A DNA stretch of 31,095 nt from a virus, in IMG/VR virus record IMGVR_UViG_3300025423_000063, positions 1-31,095 of that record, one strand, 5' to 3'. The notes under the pieces were generated by a model, which did no database searches, was not told the origin of the DNA, and saw only the letters and a program-made list of their open reading frames with translations. Shown here piece by piece: positions 25,343-30,976 of the stretch; positions within the stretch are counted from its first letter, which is position 1; each line of letters starts with the position of its first letter. Both the position numbers and the translations under genes were made by a program.

Positions 25343-25914
25343 TGGCTAAACTTGTTCTTAAGAATGTGGCAATACTTATCCTTCTCGTAAGAAAGAAATG
25401 GATAGAGCTTCTTACAGTTCAATGCAATCTGAGGCCAGAGTACAGGATCTGTAATTCTCTTATTCCAGGAACCAAAGAATCTCACGCAGTCATTCATAAT
25501 AATAAATGATTCTTTGGTTATCTTTTTTCTCGTCAGAAGCTTCAACAAGAACGGATAGTCACCATTTGGTACTTCAAAGTTCTTATCAAAGTCTTCCAAC
25601 AAGTTATCAATGTCATTCTCAAACGTATATGTTAAAGATTGTCTACGTCTAAGAAATTCATTATACTTCATTTCCCTATCTAAATTAAACATATCAGCAA
25701 CGTACAGCTTGGAGTTTTCTGATAAGTTAGCAACAAGGAATGTTAATGGATCCTCATGTTTAGACAATTTATGAAACATATACTTGTCTTTACGAGTGTC
25801 AAAAGTATTCTGTGATACTCTTGTCTTTCCATGGTACTTAAAGTAATCATACGACTCTGTTGTGAAATGATTCTTTATTGCCGTGTATAGTTGAAAGGCT
25901 TCAAATGCATTCAT
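25339..25914 (-). CDS. 59: helicase loader gp59
   Basis: The 191-residue protein matches T4 gp59, which loads helicase gp41 onto gp32-covered forks. It starts MNAFEAFQLYTAIKNHFTTE and SYDYFKYHGKTRV, the family signature (Y-D-Y-F-K-Y-x-G-K). It is basic and helical throughout, with FLVANLSENSKLYVADM in the middle and SWNKRITDPVLWPQIALNCK near the C-terminus. Length is close to T4 gp59 (217). The start overlaps the gp33 stop by 4 nt and the stop overlaps the zinc-finger gene start, so three genes are coupled. Confidence 0.9.
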   Translation of the reverse strand: MNAFEAFQLYTAIKNHFTTESYDYFKYHGKTRVSQNTFDTRKDKYMFHKLSKHEDPLTFLVANLSENSKLYVADMFNLDREMKYNEFLRRRQSLTYTFENDIDNLLEDFDKNFEVPNGDYPFLLKLLTRKKITKESFIIMNDCVRFFGSWNKRITDPVLWPQIALNCKKLYPFLSYEKDKYCHILKNKFSQ

Positions 25915-26144
25915 ATTGGTAGTCTGGCTGACTTCTTCATGAGGTTAAGGTTTTCTGCTTCTGATTGAATCTTGGCCTTAAGAATACTGTTCTGTTTGAC
26001 CAACGAAGCAGCAGTTTCTACTTCAATGTTATTGACTTCACAATAATACAACACTGCATCAAAGAATTCAATGTTTTTCGTAACTACTAATTTTTCAATT
26101 TCTTTTACGAAATCTGATGAGGACTTGATGTTCTTTAATTTCAT
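25911..26144 (-). CDS. 33: late transcription co-activator gp33
   Basis: The 77-residue protein matches gp33 of marine T4-like phages. FVKEIEKLVVTKNIEFFDAV, then LYYCEVNNIEVETAASLVKQ and NSILKAKIQSEAENLNLM cover the typical RNA polymerase flap-binding helices, and it ends in SARLPI, where a sliding-clamp contact is expected. With gp55 and the gp45 clamp it activates TATAAATA late promoters, four of which stand at transcription-unit starts in this window. It is shorter than T4 gp33 (112) but normal for marine relatives as I recall them. The ribosome site is AGGAA (CAGGAAATAAA), downstream of a strong hairpin. Confidence 0.85.
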   Translation of the reverse strand: MKLKNIKSSSDFVKEIEKLVVTKNIEFFDAVLYYCEVNNIEVETAASLVKQNSILKAKIQSEAENLNLMKKSARLPI

Positions 26145-26160
26145 TTTATTTCCTGAAATA

Positions 26161-26184
26161 GTGGAGGGAACGCATTCCCTCCAC
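26161..26184 (-). terminator. 10-bp hairpin upstream of gp33
   Basis: GTGGAGGGAA and TTCCCTCCAC form a perfect 10-bp stem with a 4-nt loop (CGCA on the plus strand). It lies in the 55-nt gap between the 71-residue gene and gp33. On the minus strand it is followed by TATTTCAGG rather than a T tract, so it may be a partial terminator or an RNA processing or stability element controlling gp33-59-32 expression. Confidence 0.55.
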
Positions 26185-26199
26185 CCAATTAATTATAAA

Positions 26200-26415
26200 T
26201 TACTTGGAATCTACAAAACTCTTTAAGGTATTAGCTAGTGAAATAATATCTTCTTGAGAAGGATATTTGAGTTTATTAATTAACTCACGGCGCTCTTTAG
26301 ATTGCTCTAGAGTTGATTCACGAATACGTTCTAGTTCTGAATAATAAGAACCTGATAATTGAGATTGTGCAAAATCTAAAAGGTTCATTCGTAGTTCAAA
26401 AGGTGTCTTTGTCAT
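26200..26415 (-). CDS. small helical protein of unknown function
   Basis: The 71-residue product starts MTKTPFELRMNLLDFAQSQL and has a charged helical region (SELERIRESTLEQSKERREL) that may form a coiled coil. Proteins beginning T-K-T-P-F-E-x-R are common small hypothetical proteins in marine T4-like phages, in my memory, without assigned function. It has a clear GGAG ribosome site (ACATAGGAGACTAAA) and lies upstream of gp33, separated by the strong hairpin. It is divergent from the homing endonuclease gene. Confidence 0.7.
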   Translation of the reverse strand: MTKTPFELRMNLLDFAQSQLSGSYYSELERIRESTLEQSKERRELINKLKYPSQEDIISLANTLKSFVDSK

Positions 26416-26457
26416 TTTAGTCTCCTATGTGTTGTGTTTGTGTTTGTGTAGTATTTT

Positions 26458-26465
26458 TATAAATA
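26458..26465 (+). promoter_or_regulatory. late-type promoter box for the homing endonuclease gene
   Basis: An exact TATAAATA on the plus strand lies 57 nt before the start codon of the GIY-YIG gene, in a gap between divergent genes. This would make the endonuclease a late gene independent of its minus-strand neighbours. Confidence 0.65.
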
Positions 26466-26467
26466 GT

Positions 26468-26495
26468 GTTAGTCGCGGATGGCAGTCCCACTAAC
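26468..26495 (+). promoter_or_regulatory. leader hairpin of the homing endonuclease mRNA
   Basis: GTTAGT (26468-26473) and ACTAAC (26490-26495) pair around a 16-nt loop that includes a smaller GGA/TCC stem. The hairpin lies between the late-type box and the AAGAGGAGA ribosome site. It does not cover the ribosome site as drawn. A regulatory role is only a suggestion, based on the structured leaders known for some T4 homing endonuclease genes. Confidence 0.35.
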
Positions 26496-26521
26496 TCTAT
26501 GCTCAAGAGGAGAACACAGCA

Positions 26522-26992
26522 ATGAATAATTTAAATTATACTGGCTATATTTATATTTGGCAAGATAAAGTTGCCAAATTGAATTATATTGGCGGACATT
26601 ATGGTAAAGTTAGTGACTCATACATATGCTCTAATAAACCAATGAAAAGAGCTTATAAATTAAGACCACATACCTTTAAGTTTAGAGTTTTAGAATATAC
26701 TTATGGTGATACTAAAGATTTAAGAGCAAAAGAACAAAAATGGCTTAATATGATAAAAGATAATGAATTACTTTTATCAGAAAATGTAATTAATAAGACA
26801 GTAAGATATTATAACGTTAAAAAGAATTCTACGGGTGGTAATGGATTTGGAACTAATAAAGGTAAATCTACAATAGGCGGTTGGAATAGAGGTCTTAAAG
26901 GTATTCAAATTTACTCAGAAGAAACTAAACTAAAAATGTCTATGAAAAAGAAAGAGTATTGGGCAAGAAAAAAAAGTGAGCCCGTTATTTAA
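26522..26992 (+). CDS. freestanding GIY-YIG homing endonuclease
   Basis: The 156-residue protein has the GIY-YIG nuclease pattern: GYIYIWQDKV (Tyr-Ile-Tyr at 9-11), NYIGGHYG (21-28), a basic region SNKPMKRAYK and the metal-binding Glu71 in RAKEQKWL. After a Gly/Asn-rich linker the C-terminus (GWNRGLKG, then SEETKLKMSMKKKEYWARKK) is a NUMOD3-type DNA-binding motif. Such Seg-like genes move by cutting phage genomes that lack them. It is the only plus-strand gene between 24.2 and 31 kb, carries its own late-type box and a strong AGGAGA ribosome site, and no interrupted gene or intron is visible. Its last codons overlap the 3' end of the tmRNA gene on the other strand. Confidence 0.85.
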   Translation: MNNLNYTGYIYIWQDKVAKLNYIGGHYGKVSDSYICSNKPMKRAYKLRPHTFKFRVLEYTYGDTKDLRAKEQKWLNMIKDNELLLSENVINKTVRYYNVKKNSTGGNGFGTNKGKSTIGGWNRGLKGIQIYSEETKLKMSMKKKEYWARKKSEPVI

Positions 26993-27011
26993 TAGGGTGG
27001 AGCTCATACCC
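26968..27011 (-). terminator. pseudoknot plus T8 at the tmRNA 3' end
   Basis: On the minus strand an H-type pseudoknot (ACCC/GGGT at 27008-27011 and 26995-26998; GCTCAT/GTGAGC at 27002-27007 and 26976-26981) is followed immediately by eight T (26968-26975). It probably serves both as a tmRNA pseudoknot after the tag and as the terminator. The same bases code for the last residues of the homing endonuclease on the plus strand. Confidence 0.65.
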
Positions 27012-27023
27012 CAGACTCAATTC

Positions 27024-27071
27024 TTAAGCAGCAACTTTCATTGCGGAATAAGGAACGTTGTCGTTGGATGC
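27024..27071 (-). other. tmRNA tag reading frame
   Basis: The frame has 15 codons plus TAA and encodes ASNDNVPYSAMKVAA. The first GCA is the likely resume codon. The final V-A-A resembles the hydrophobic-Ala-Ala degron read by ClpXP. Compared with common alphaproteobacterial tags of the form ANDN...AA it has an extra Ser after the first Ala and an unusual middle (VPYSAMK). Confidence 0.85.
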
Positions 27072-27154
27072 TTTTAACATGCCATTTAGTTTTTTTACCT
27101 CAGTCTCAATCTTATCTTTACTGCACCTGTCGATCCTAATTCACCCCCATCAAA

Positions 27155-27243
27155 GATACACTACGCAGAAGTCTCTAATCTCGCAGCCAAGCAAGCATAA
27201 CATATGACCTCAGTGCACTGATATGTCCAGTATCCAGTGTATC
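27155..27243 (-). repeat. inverted repeat closing the tmRNA intervening segment
   Basis: AGTGTATC at 27236-27243 and GATACACT at 27155-27162 (plus strand) form a perfect 8-bp inverted repeat. In the precursor it extends the acceptor helix past the CCA end and the 5' end of the coding piece. It would hold the two pieces together until the segment is cut out. A 10-nt palindrome, CAGTGCACTG, lies inside. Confidence 0.75.
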
Positions 27244-27317
27244 CATGGTGGAGGTGGAGGGAATTGCACCCTCGTCCAGTACGCCTATTCCATTAGATGT
27301 CAACGACATCGGTACGC

Positions 27318-27348
27318 TATTTATAGTACATTTTAAACAAGAGGTCAA
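27318..27348 (-). promoter_or_regulatory. tmRNA promoter combining sigma-70 and late-type elements
   Basis: On the minus strand TTGACC (27343-27348) is followed after 17 nt by TATAAA (27320-27325), a near-perfect sigma-70 promoter. The -10 is also part of an exact TATAAATA (27318-27325), the T4-type late box. The tmRNA could thus be made early by host polymerase and late by the phage-modified enzyme. Confidence 0.7.
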
Positions 27349-27364
27349 CAATAATATTTAATTT

Positions 27365-28069
27365 TTATAGATTATATTTTAGTCTATACTGCTCTCTAAC
27401 TTCAAGCAATTTAGGTACATAATAATCTCTACGATCTTCAAAGACTTGTGGAAGTTCATTATCTACAGAGATCAAAATTACAATCCTGCTGACAGGTATA
27501 TTATAACGCTCTTCGTACATAATAGCGTACGCAGCAGCCTGACAAAAGTAATTTAGGATGTGATCTCTATTCTTTAGCTTCTTTGCTGTCTTGAAATCAA
27601 TGATAGACAGCTTGCCCTTCCACTCAGCTACACAATCAACGGTACCCGCCATCTTTAAGTAATCTGAGTACAATCTTTCTTCTTGTAAGTGAATATTGTC
27701 TAGATTACGATCTAGTTCTTGTTTAAGTTCTGCAAAGTTGCTAGCGTCATTAAGATCATATTTGCTGGTATCAATAACATCATTGTTGAGATAGTCTTCA
27801 CAGAGTTGATGTATGCGTGTACCTCGAGCTGATGCTTGGCTGCTAACTCTATTTGCTTCTTCATTACCGACTCTAGATCTCCAGGCGTGTATTGCATTTG
27901 CATTCATTAATCCTGTTACAGTTGTTACGGAAGGATAAAGAACTCCGGTAGGTGTTTTGTAGTACCTACCGGAGTCAGTGTTTACTTGTTCAAGTACCTC
28001 TGTAGAATTACGGATCCCTTGGGGGAGGTGCGTGAACGACTTGCGAGTCGTTAAAATATTTTGTAGCAT
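27365..28069 (-). CDS. PD-(D/E)XK (RecB/Cas4-like) nuclease
   Basis: The 234-residue protein has RYYKTPTGVLYPSVTTVTGL (about 35-54), SARGTRIHQLCEDYL (about 80-94), GTVDCVAEWKGKLSIIDFKT with catalytic Asp145, Asp158 and Lys160, and NYFCQAAAYAIMYEERY (173-189), where QAAAY is the usual RecB-type motif IV. This is the exonuclease family common in marine T4-like phages, possibly acting in recombination or degradation of host DNA. The start chosen overlaps the PhoH gene by 62 nt; no ATG occurs downstream until residue 55 (M of GLMNANAI), and that would remove conserved sequence, so the long overlap seems real. The tmRNA promoter lies just after its stop. Confidence 0.83.
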   Translation of the reverse strand: MLQNILTTRKSFTHLPQGIRNSTEVLEQVNTDSGRYYKTPTGVLYPSVTTVTGLMNANAIHAWRSRVGNEEANRVSSQASARGTRIHQLCEDYLNNDVIDTSKYDLNDASNFAELKQELDRNLDNIHLQEERLYSDYLKMAGTVDCVAEWKGKLSIIDFKTAKKLKNRDHILNYFCQAAAYAIMYEERYNIPVSRIVILISVDNELPQVFEDRRDYYVPKLLEVREQYRLKYNL

Positions 28070-28817
28070 TTACTGGTACTCTTGCGTTATTTTCAATTTG
28101 TGTCTTTTTAATAATAAAATCTTTTACGAGTCCAGATCTTACAATGTCATCTTCATTAAACTCAATACAACTAAAGTATCTTGTCATCTTGTGAAGGATT
28201 TTCATAAAATTAAATATGCCTGATTTCTCATCATCATATTTTAGATCAGTTTGTCTATAATCACCACAGAAGATTACTTTACAATTATTTCCTGCTCTGG
28301 TAATGATGGTGCAAAGTTCTTGGTATGTCATGTTCTGACATTCATCAACAATGATAATTGTATTATCTAATGTCATACCTCTCAAGAATGAAGAGGTCTG
28401 GAAATCTATTATATTCTTTGCCTTTAATAGATCGTATGCATCACCTCTACCAAATAATTCTGCACAAATTGATTTGTAAGGTGCTTCGTAAATCTTTGAT
28501 TTTTCAAGAATAGATCCTGGAAGGAATCCCATGTCCCTAGAAGGAACTACAGATCTAATAATAGTGACGTTGTGGTATGTCTTATAGTTTTCTATTTCAT
28601 CTAAAGCCAAATAAAGTGAAATAAATGATTTGCCTGTTCCTGGTAATCCATGTATTAGAAGGTTTTTGCCCTGTGTGGAAAATTCTCTAAAAACTAGCTC
28701 CTGGTTTTTTGTTTTTGGTTTAATATCTTTTAGCATAAGGTTGTTTTTATTTTGTCGAGCCTCGTTGCGTCTTTCTTGCTTTTGAAGTCTTTTTTCAGCG
28801 CGTGAGATTCTTTCCAT
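28008..28817 (-). CDS. phoH: PhoH-like ATPase
   Basis: The 269-residue protein has a basic coiled N-terminus (RAEKRLQKQERRNEARQ), a Walker A motif GLPGTGKS at 57-64, FLPGSILEKSKIYEAP (98-113) and a Walker B, TIIIVDECQN (153-162), then the PhoH motif RAGNNCKVIFCGDYRQTDL. This is the phage PhoH type found in most marine T4-like phages. Its cellular role is unproven; phosphate stress and RNA metabolism have been suggested. The last 20 codons overlap the nuclease gene in another frame. It follows the 81-residue gene by 19 nt. Confidence 0.9.
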   Translation of the reverse strand: MERISRAEKRLQKQERRNEARQNKNNLMLKDIKPKTKNQELVFREFSTQGKNLLIHGLPGTGKSFISLYLALDEIENYKTYHNVTIIRSVVPSRDMGFLPGSILEKSKIYEAPYKSICAELFGRGDAYDLLKAKNIIDFQTSSFLRGMTLDNTIIIVDECQNMTYQELCTIITRAGNNCKVIFCGDYRQTDLKYDDEKSGIFNFMKILHKMTRYFSCIEFNEDDIVRSGLVKDFIIKKTQIENNARVPVNATKYFNDSQVVHAPPPRDP

Positions 28818-28836
28818 AGGTTACCCCTTATTGTTT

Positions 28837-29082
28837 TTACCATGTGTTGATAGTGTTGTGCTTTCTCCCGCTAGCTTTCTTAATACGCTTTAATACATCA
28901 CGAAAACCCGAATCAGGCTTGTTAAGGCCTAATCGGGTTGGGTCAACCATAGCGGGAAATGAGTTCCAGATATTTTGTTCTAGATGTGGGTTTTTGGCTT
29001 TGTAGTCGTCCAGCTCAGAGATTGGCATAGAAATGTCAAACTCTTCCTTGGTTTCTTTATTATAAAAAGTATAATTAGCCAT
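28837..29082 (-). CDS. conserved small T4-like phage protein
   Basis: The 81-residue product begins ANYTFYNKETKEEFDISMPI, has NPHLEQNIWNSFPAMVDPTR in the middle and ends in SGFRDVLKRIKKASGRKHNT. I recognise this pattern (Y-T-F-x-N at the start, NPH, then P-A-x-V-D-P-x-R) from conserved small proteins of marine T4-like phages. They have no proven function; some are annotated as FmdB-like or structural. It is soluble and basic at the C-terminus. It overlaps the preceding gene by 8 nt. Confidence 0.75.
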   Translation of the reverse strand: MANYTFYNKETKEEFDISMPISELDDYKAKNPHLEQNIWNSFPAMVDPTRLGLNKPDSGFRDVLKRIKKASGRKHNTINTW

Positions 29083-29272
29083 TATAATGAATACCCTTTG
29101 ACGACCAGTACTTCTGGACGTCTTCCTTATTTAGGGGATCGAGACCTTTAGAACGCATCTCTTCTTCAACCAAATCCTGCAAATGTGCTTTTTCATTTAA
29201 ATTTCTTGGGTTGTAGTACTCATCAATAACTTTACCCTGGAGAGTGCTATTAAGCATCTGTTTTTCTGACAT
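29075..29272 (-). CDS. small hypothetical protein
   Basis: The 65-residue product (starting MSEKQMLNSTLQGKVIDEYY) is hydrophilic, with an acidic helix (KAHLQDLVEEEMRSKGLDPL) and NKEDVQKYWSSKGIHYNG at the end. It overlaps both neighbours (23 nt upstream, 8 nt downstream), as expected for a real gene in this compact operon. No family is recognised. Confidence 0.65.
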   Translation of the reverse strand: MSEKQMLNSTLQGKVIDEYYNPRNLNEKAHLQDLVEEEMRSKGLDPLNKEDVQKYWSSKGIHYNG

Positions 29273-29456
29273 TGATTAATTCCTTTAATTTGCCATTGAT
29301 TCTAAACATAGCCTCTGGCTCATGTTCAAATAAAATACGAGTAGTTTCATAGACACCCTGACGCTTACCTCTTTGATAGTAGTAAAAAGATATAATCATC
29401 ATCAGTATCGTATACAGTACAGATGAATATACTGTATCTAAATCAATCATCATCAT
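29250..29456 (-). CDS. small single-pass membrane protein
   Basis: The 68-residue product has one hydrophobic segment near the N-terminus (VYSSVLYTILMMIISFYYY, about 9-27) followed by a positive stretch (QRGKRQG), predicting an inner-membrane protein with a cytoplasmic C-terminal tail. Three consecutive ATG codons stand at the start, so the exact start is uncertain by one or two residues. It overlaps the genes on both sides. Function unknown. Confidence 0.65.
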   Translation of the reverse strand: MMMIDLDTVYSSVLYTILMMIISFYYYQRGKRQGVYETTRILFEHEPEAMFRINGKLKELINVRKTDA

Positions 29457-29637
29457 ATGAAAGCAACCTATCTAAATTTTTAGATCTCAAAGCATTATCA
29501 TAATTCCGATATTGCTTTTGATGTCTATCCCTCTTAATCTCTGTCAATGACATATGATCATCTTCTGCAAAGCTAGAGTGTTTTCTTTTGTTCTTGGCAT
29601 CAAACTTAATATTGTTTTTAGAAACCTTGATAGTCAT
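29443..29637 (-). CDS. small basic hypothetical protein
   Basis: I chose the ATG at 29637 (protein starting MTIKVSKNNIKFDAKNKRKH, 64 residues), one nt after the DUF6433-like stop (TAAAATG). The longer version starting at 29673 would overlap that gene by 35 nt. A GGAG lies 13 nt upstream, somewhat far. The product is strongly charged (Lys/Arg/Asp) with SLTEIKRDRHQKQYRNYDNA and ends SYDDD. Function unknown; nucleic-acid binding is conceivable from the charge. Confidence 0.6.
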   Translation of the reverse strand: MTIKVSKNNIKFDAKNKRKHSSFAEDDHMSLTEIKRDRHQKQYRNYDNALRSKNLDRLLSYDDD

Positions 29638-29638
29638 T

Positions 29639-30067
29639 TTAGGCAAAAAGCTCCGGAAATGCTTGTTGTACAAGATCCTTATTGATATTAGGATAAGGAC
29701 TGGTTTTTTCTTTCATTGCAACGAGAAGTAATGCATCGTTAGGACTGACAGACTCTAATAGCTGAATGAATAGTTGTTCACGACGAAGAGGTTTCATGTC
29801 TTTAGGACCAACACCTTCGACGAAGAGATAGAACTTTGATACTTGCTGAACAAGAGCAGCAGGCTCATCAAACTTACTAACTCTGTAAGGAGGTACACCT
29901 GGTGGCAGTGCAAACTTAATTCTTTCGTCAAACATATGACCTAGAATGCTCTTGAGAGTAGGATTACCATTAGCCTTTAATGCAGCAACGCGATCTTCCA
30001 CTTTAGGTAGTTCACCAATTTGTTCTAACAAATCAGCAACAGAGGACATTTTATAAGTAAAGCTCAT
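29639..30067 (-). CDS. DUF6433-like conserved T4-like phage protein
   Basis: The 142-residue protein has the pattern of a family common in marine T4-like phages, which I recall as DUF6433: ALKANGNPTLKSILGHMFDE, then FALPPGVPPYRVSKFDEPA, KFYLFVEGVGPKDMKPLRRE with QLFIQLLESVSPNDALLLVA, and the end DLVQQAFPELFA. No function is established. It lies between RNase H (2-nt gap) and small genes. I considered the clamp loader small subunit gp62, since size and neighbourhood fit, but the motifs do not support it. Confidence 0.75.
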   Translation of the reverse strand: MSFTYKMSSVADLLEQIGELPKVEDRVAALKANGNPTLKSILGHMFDERIKFALPPGVPPYRVSKFDEPAALVQQVSKFYLFVEGVGPKDMKPLRREQLFIQLLESVSPNDALLLVAMKEKTSPYPNINKDLVQQAFPELFA

Positions 30068-30069
30068 TT

Positions 30070-30912
30070 TTAAAACTCACCAACATTTTCCATAAGAAGT
30101 TTCAATTTATGAGAAATAAAGTAATTGAATAGCTTGCTGCGATCCTTACCTGATTCCTCGTTATATTTATTAATTACCAATTGTTTGATGCTTTCAGGAA
30201 TCATTGATAGATCAACAAGCATCTTGTTGCGTGAGTAGTTGCGATCAGCAACACTATCAAGGATTACAGCACCATCATTATATATCTTGTCAATCTTCTT
30301 CTGTGTGAGAGGCTTTTGACGACCTCCATTAACAAACACATCATCATTAGACAAGACATTGGGTACACCGTCTCCTGCATCACCCTTTAGAATATGTTCA
30401 AAAAGGTAACGAGAAGGGTTATCGTGGTTGATCCACTTCTTTCGAACAGGATCATACTGCTTGACGTTTTCATTGTGAAGTTGAATAAAATCCTTATCAC
30501 CAGATAGAATTAATACTTCTTCAGTGATGTCTGGATTATTACAAAGAGTAGCAATAATGTCATCTGCTTCTGCAGAATCAACCTGGATTACTCTATATGG
30601 GAAGTTTTCCCTTACTTCATTCTTAATCTTATTGAACGTCTCAAATACCATCGTCCAATTAATTTCAGAAGCTTCACGATTCTTTTTACGATTGGCTTTG
30701 TAATAAGGATATGCCTGCTTACGCCAATAGTTCTTATCATCGCACGCAATGATTATTTCACCATATTCACTACCAAACTTTTGTTTGTATGAACGTAGGG
30801 AATTAATCACCATGTGCCTAAACAATCCCTCTTCGATAGGGATGTTAGTATGATTACCAATCTGCATCATTAGATTGGATATCATAACCTGGTTAAAATC
30901 CACCAATATCAT
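30070..30912 (-). CDS. rnh: RNase H (5' flap exonuclease)
   Basis: The 280-residue protein matches T4 RNase H, a FEN-1-like nuclease that removes RNA primers during lagging-strand synthesis. Metal-binding acidic motifs are visible in order: ILVDFNQ near the start, IIACDDKNYWRKQAYPYYKA (about 53-73), VDSAEADDIIATLCNNPDI (about 110-128), LILSGDKDFIQLH and the GDAGDGVPNVLSNDDVFVNG loop (about 175-195). The last corresponds to the helix-hairpin-helix entry that binds duplex DNA. It is the first gene after a sigma-70-like promoter and begins a block of closely spaced minus-strand genes. Confidence 0.9.
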   Translation of the reverse strand: MILVDFNQVMISNLMMQIGNHTNIPIEEGLFRHMVINSLRSYKQKFGSEYGEIIIACDDKNYWRKQAYPYYKANRKKNREASEINWTMVFETFNKIKNEVRENFPYRVIQVDSAEADDIIATLCNNPDITEEVLILSGDKDFIQLHNENVKQYDPVRKKWINHDNPSRYLFEHILKGDAGDGVPNVLSNDDVFVNGGRQKPLTQKKIDKIYNDGAVILDSVADRNYSRNKMLVDLSMIPESIKQLVINKYNEESGKDRSKLFNYFISHKLKLLMENVGEF

Positions 30913-30946
30913 TTTAAATGTTCCACTTTAATTTAAACTATAATAT

Positions 30947-30976
30947 ATTATATATCTGTTAAGTTATAATAGTCAA
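30947..30976 (-). promoter_or_regulatory. sigma-70-like promoter for the rnh operon
   Basis: On the minus strand TTGACT (30971-30976) and TATAAT (30947-30952) are separated by 18 nt, a near-consensus host promoter, about 35 nt before the rnh start codon. The -35 overlaps the stop codon of the upstream gene. This suggests early expression of rnh through phoH and the nuclease gene. Confidence 0.7.

Larger units (their letters stand above)
26976..27313 (-). ncRNA. ssrA: permuted two-piece tmRNA
   Basis: This is a tmRNA gene of circularly permuted form, which rescues stalled ribosomes and tags the peptides. Transcribed first is the acceptor piece (about 27313-27246), with T-arm GAGGG/CCCTC and the encoded end CACCTCCACCA. 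An intervening segment of 97 nt follows, closed by a perfect 8-bp inverted repeat. The coding piece begins at 27148 with GGGGGTG and GGATCGACAGG. GGGGGTG pairs with CACCTCC over 7 bp with the tmRNA-typical G3-U70 wobble, and CAGTA pairs with TACTG in the acceptor piece. The tag frame runs from GCA at 27071 to TAA at 27024 and encodes ASNDNVPYSAMKVAA. Two-piece tmRNAs are known from alphaproteobacteria, some cyanobacteria and some betaproteobacteria; the NDN core favours alphaproteobacteria. Exact processed ends are estimates. Confidence 0.9.

Noticed and set aside
26416-26521. Intron or split gene around the homing endonuclease
   Set aside because: Neighbouring genes on both sides are complete with their own starts and stops, so the endonuclease is freestanding.
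27246-27313. Ordinary tRNA gene ending in CCA
   Set aside because: There is a T-arm and acceptor end but no anticodon arm or matching 5' acceptor strand upstream; the partner strand GGGGGTG lies downstream at 27142-27148, which shows a permuted tmRNA.
29639-30067. Clamp loader small subunit gp62
   Set aside because: Size and neighbourhood fit, but the ALPPG, LRRE-QLFIQLLESV and AFPELF motifs belong to a different conserved phage family.
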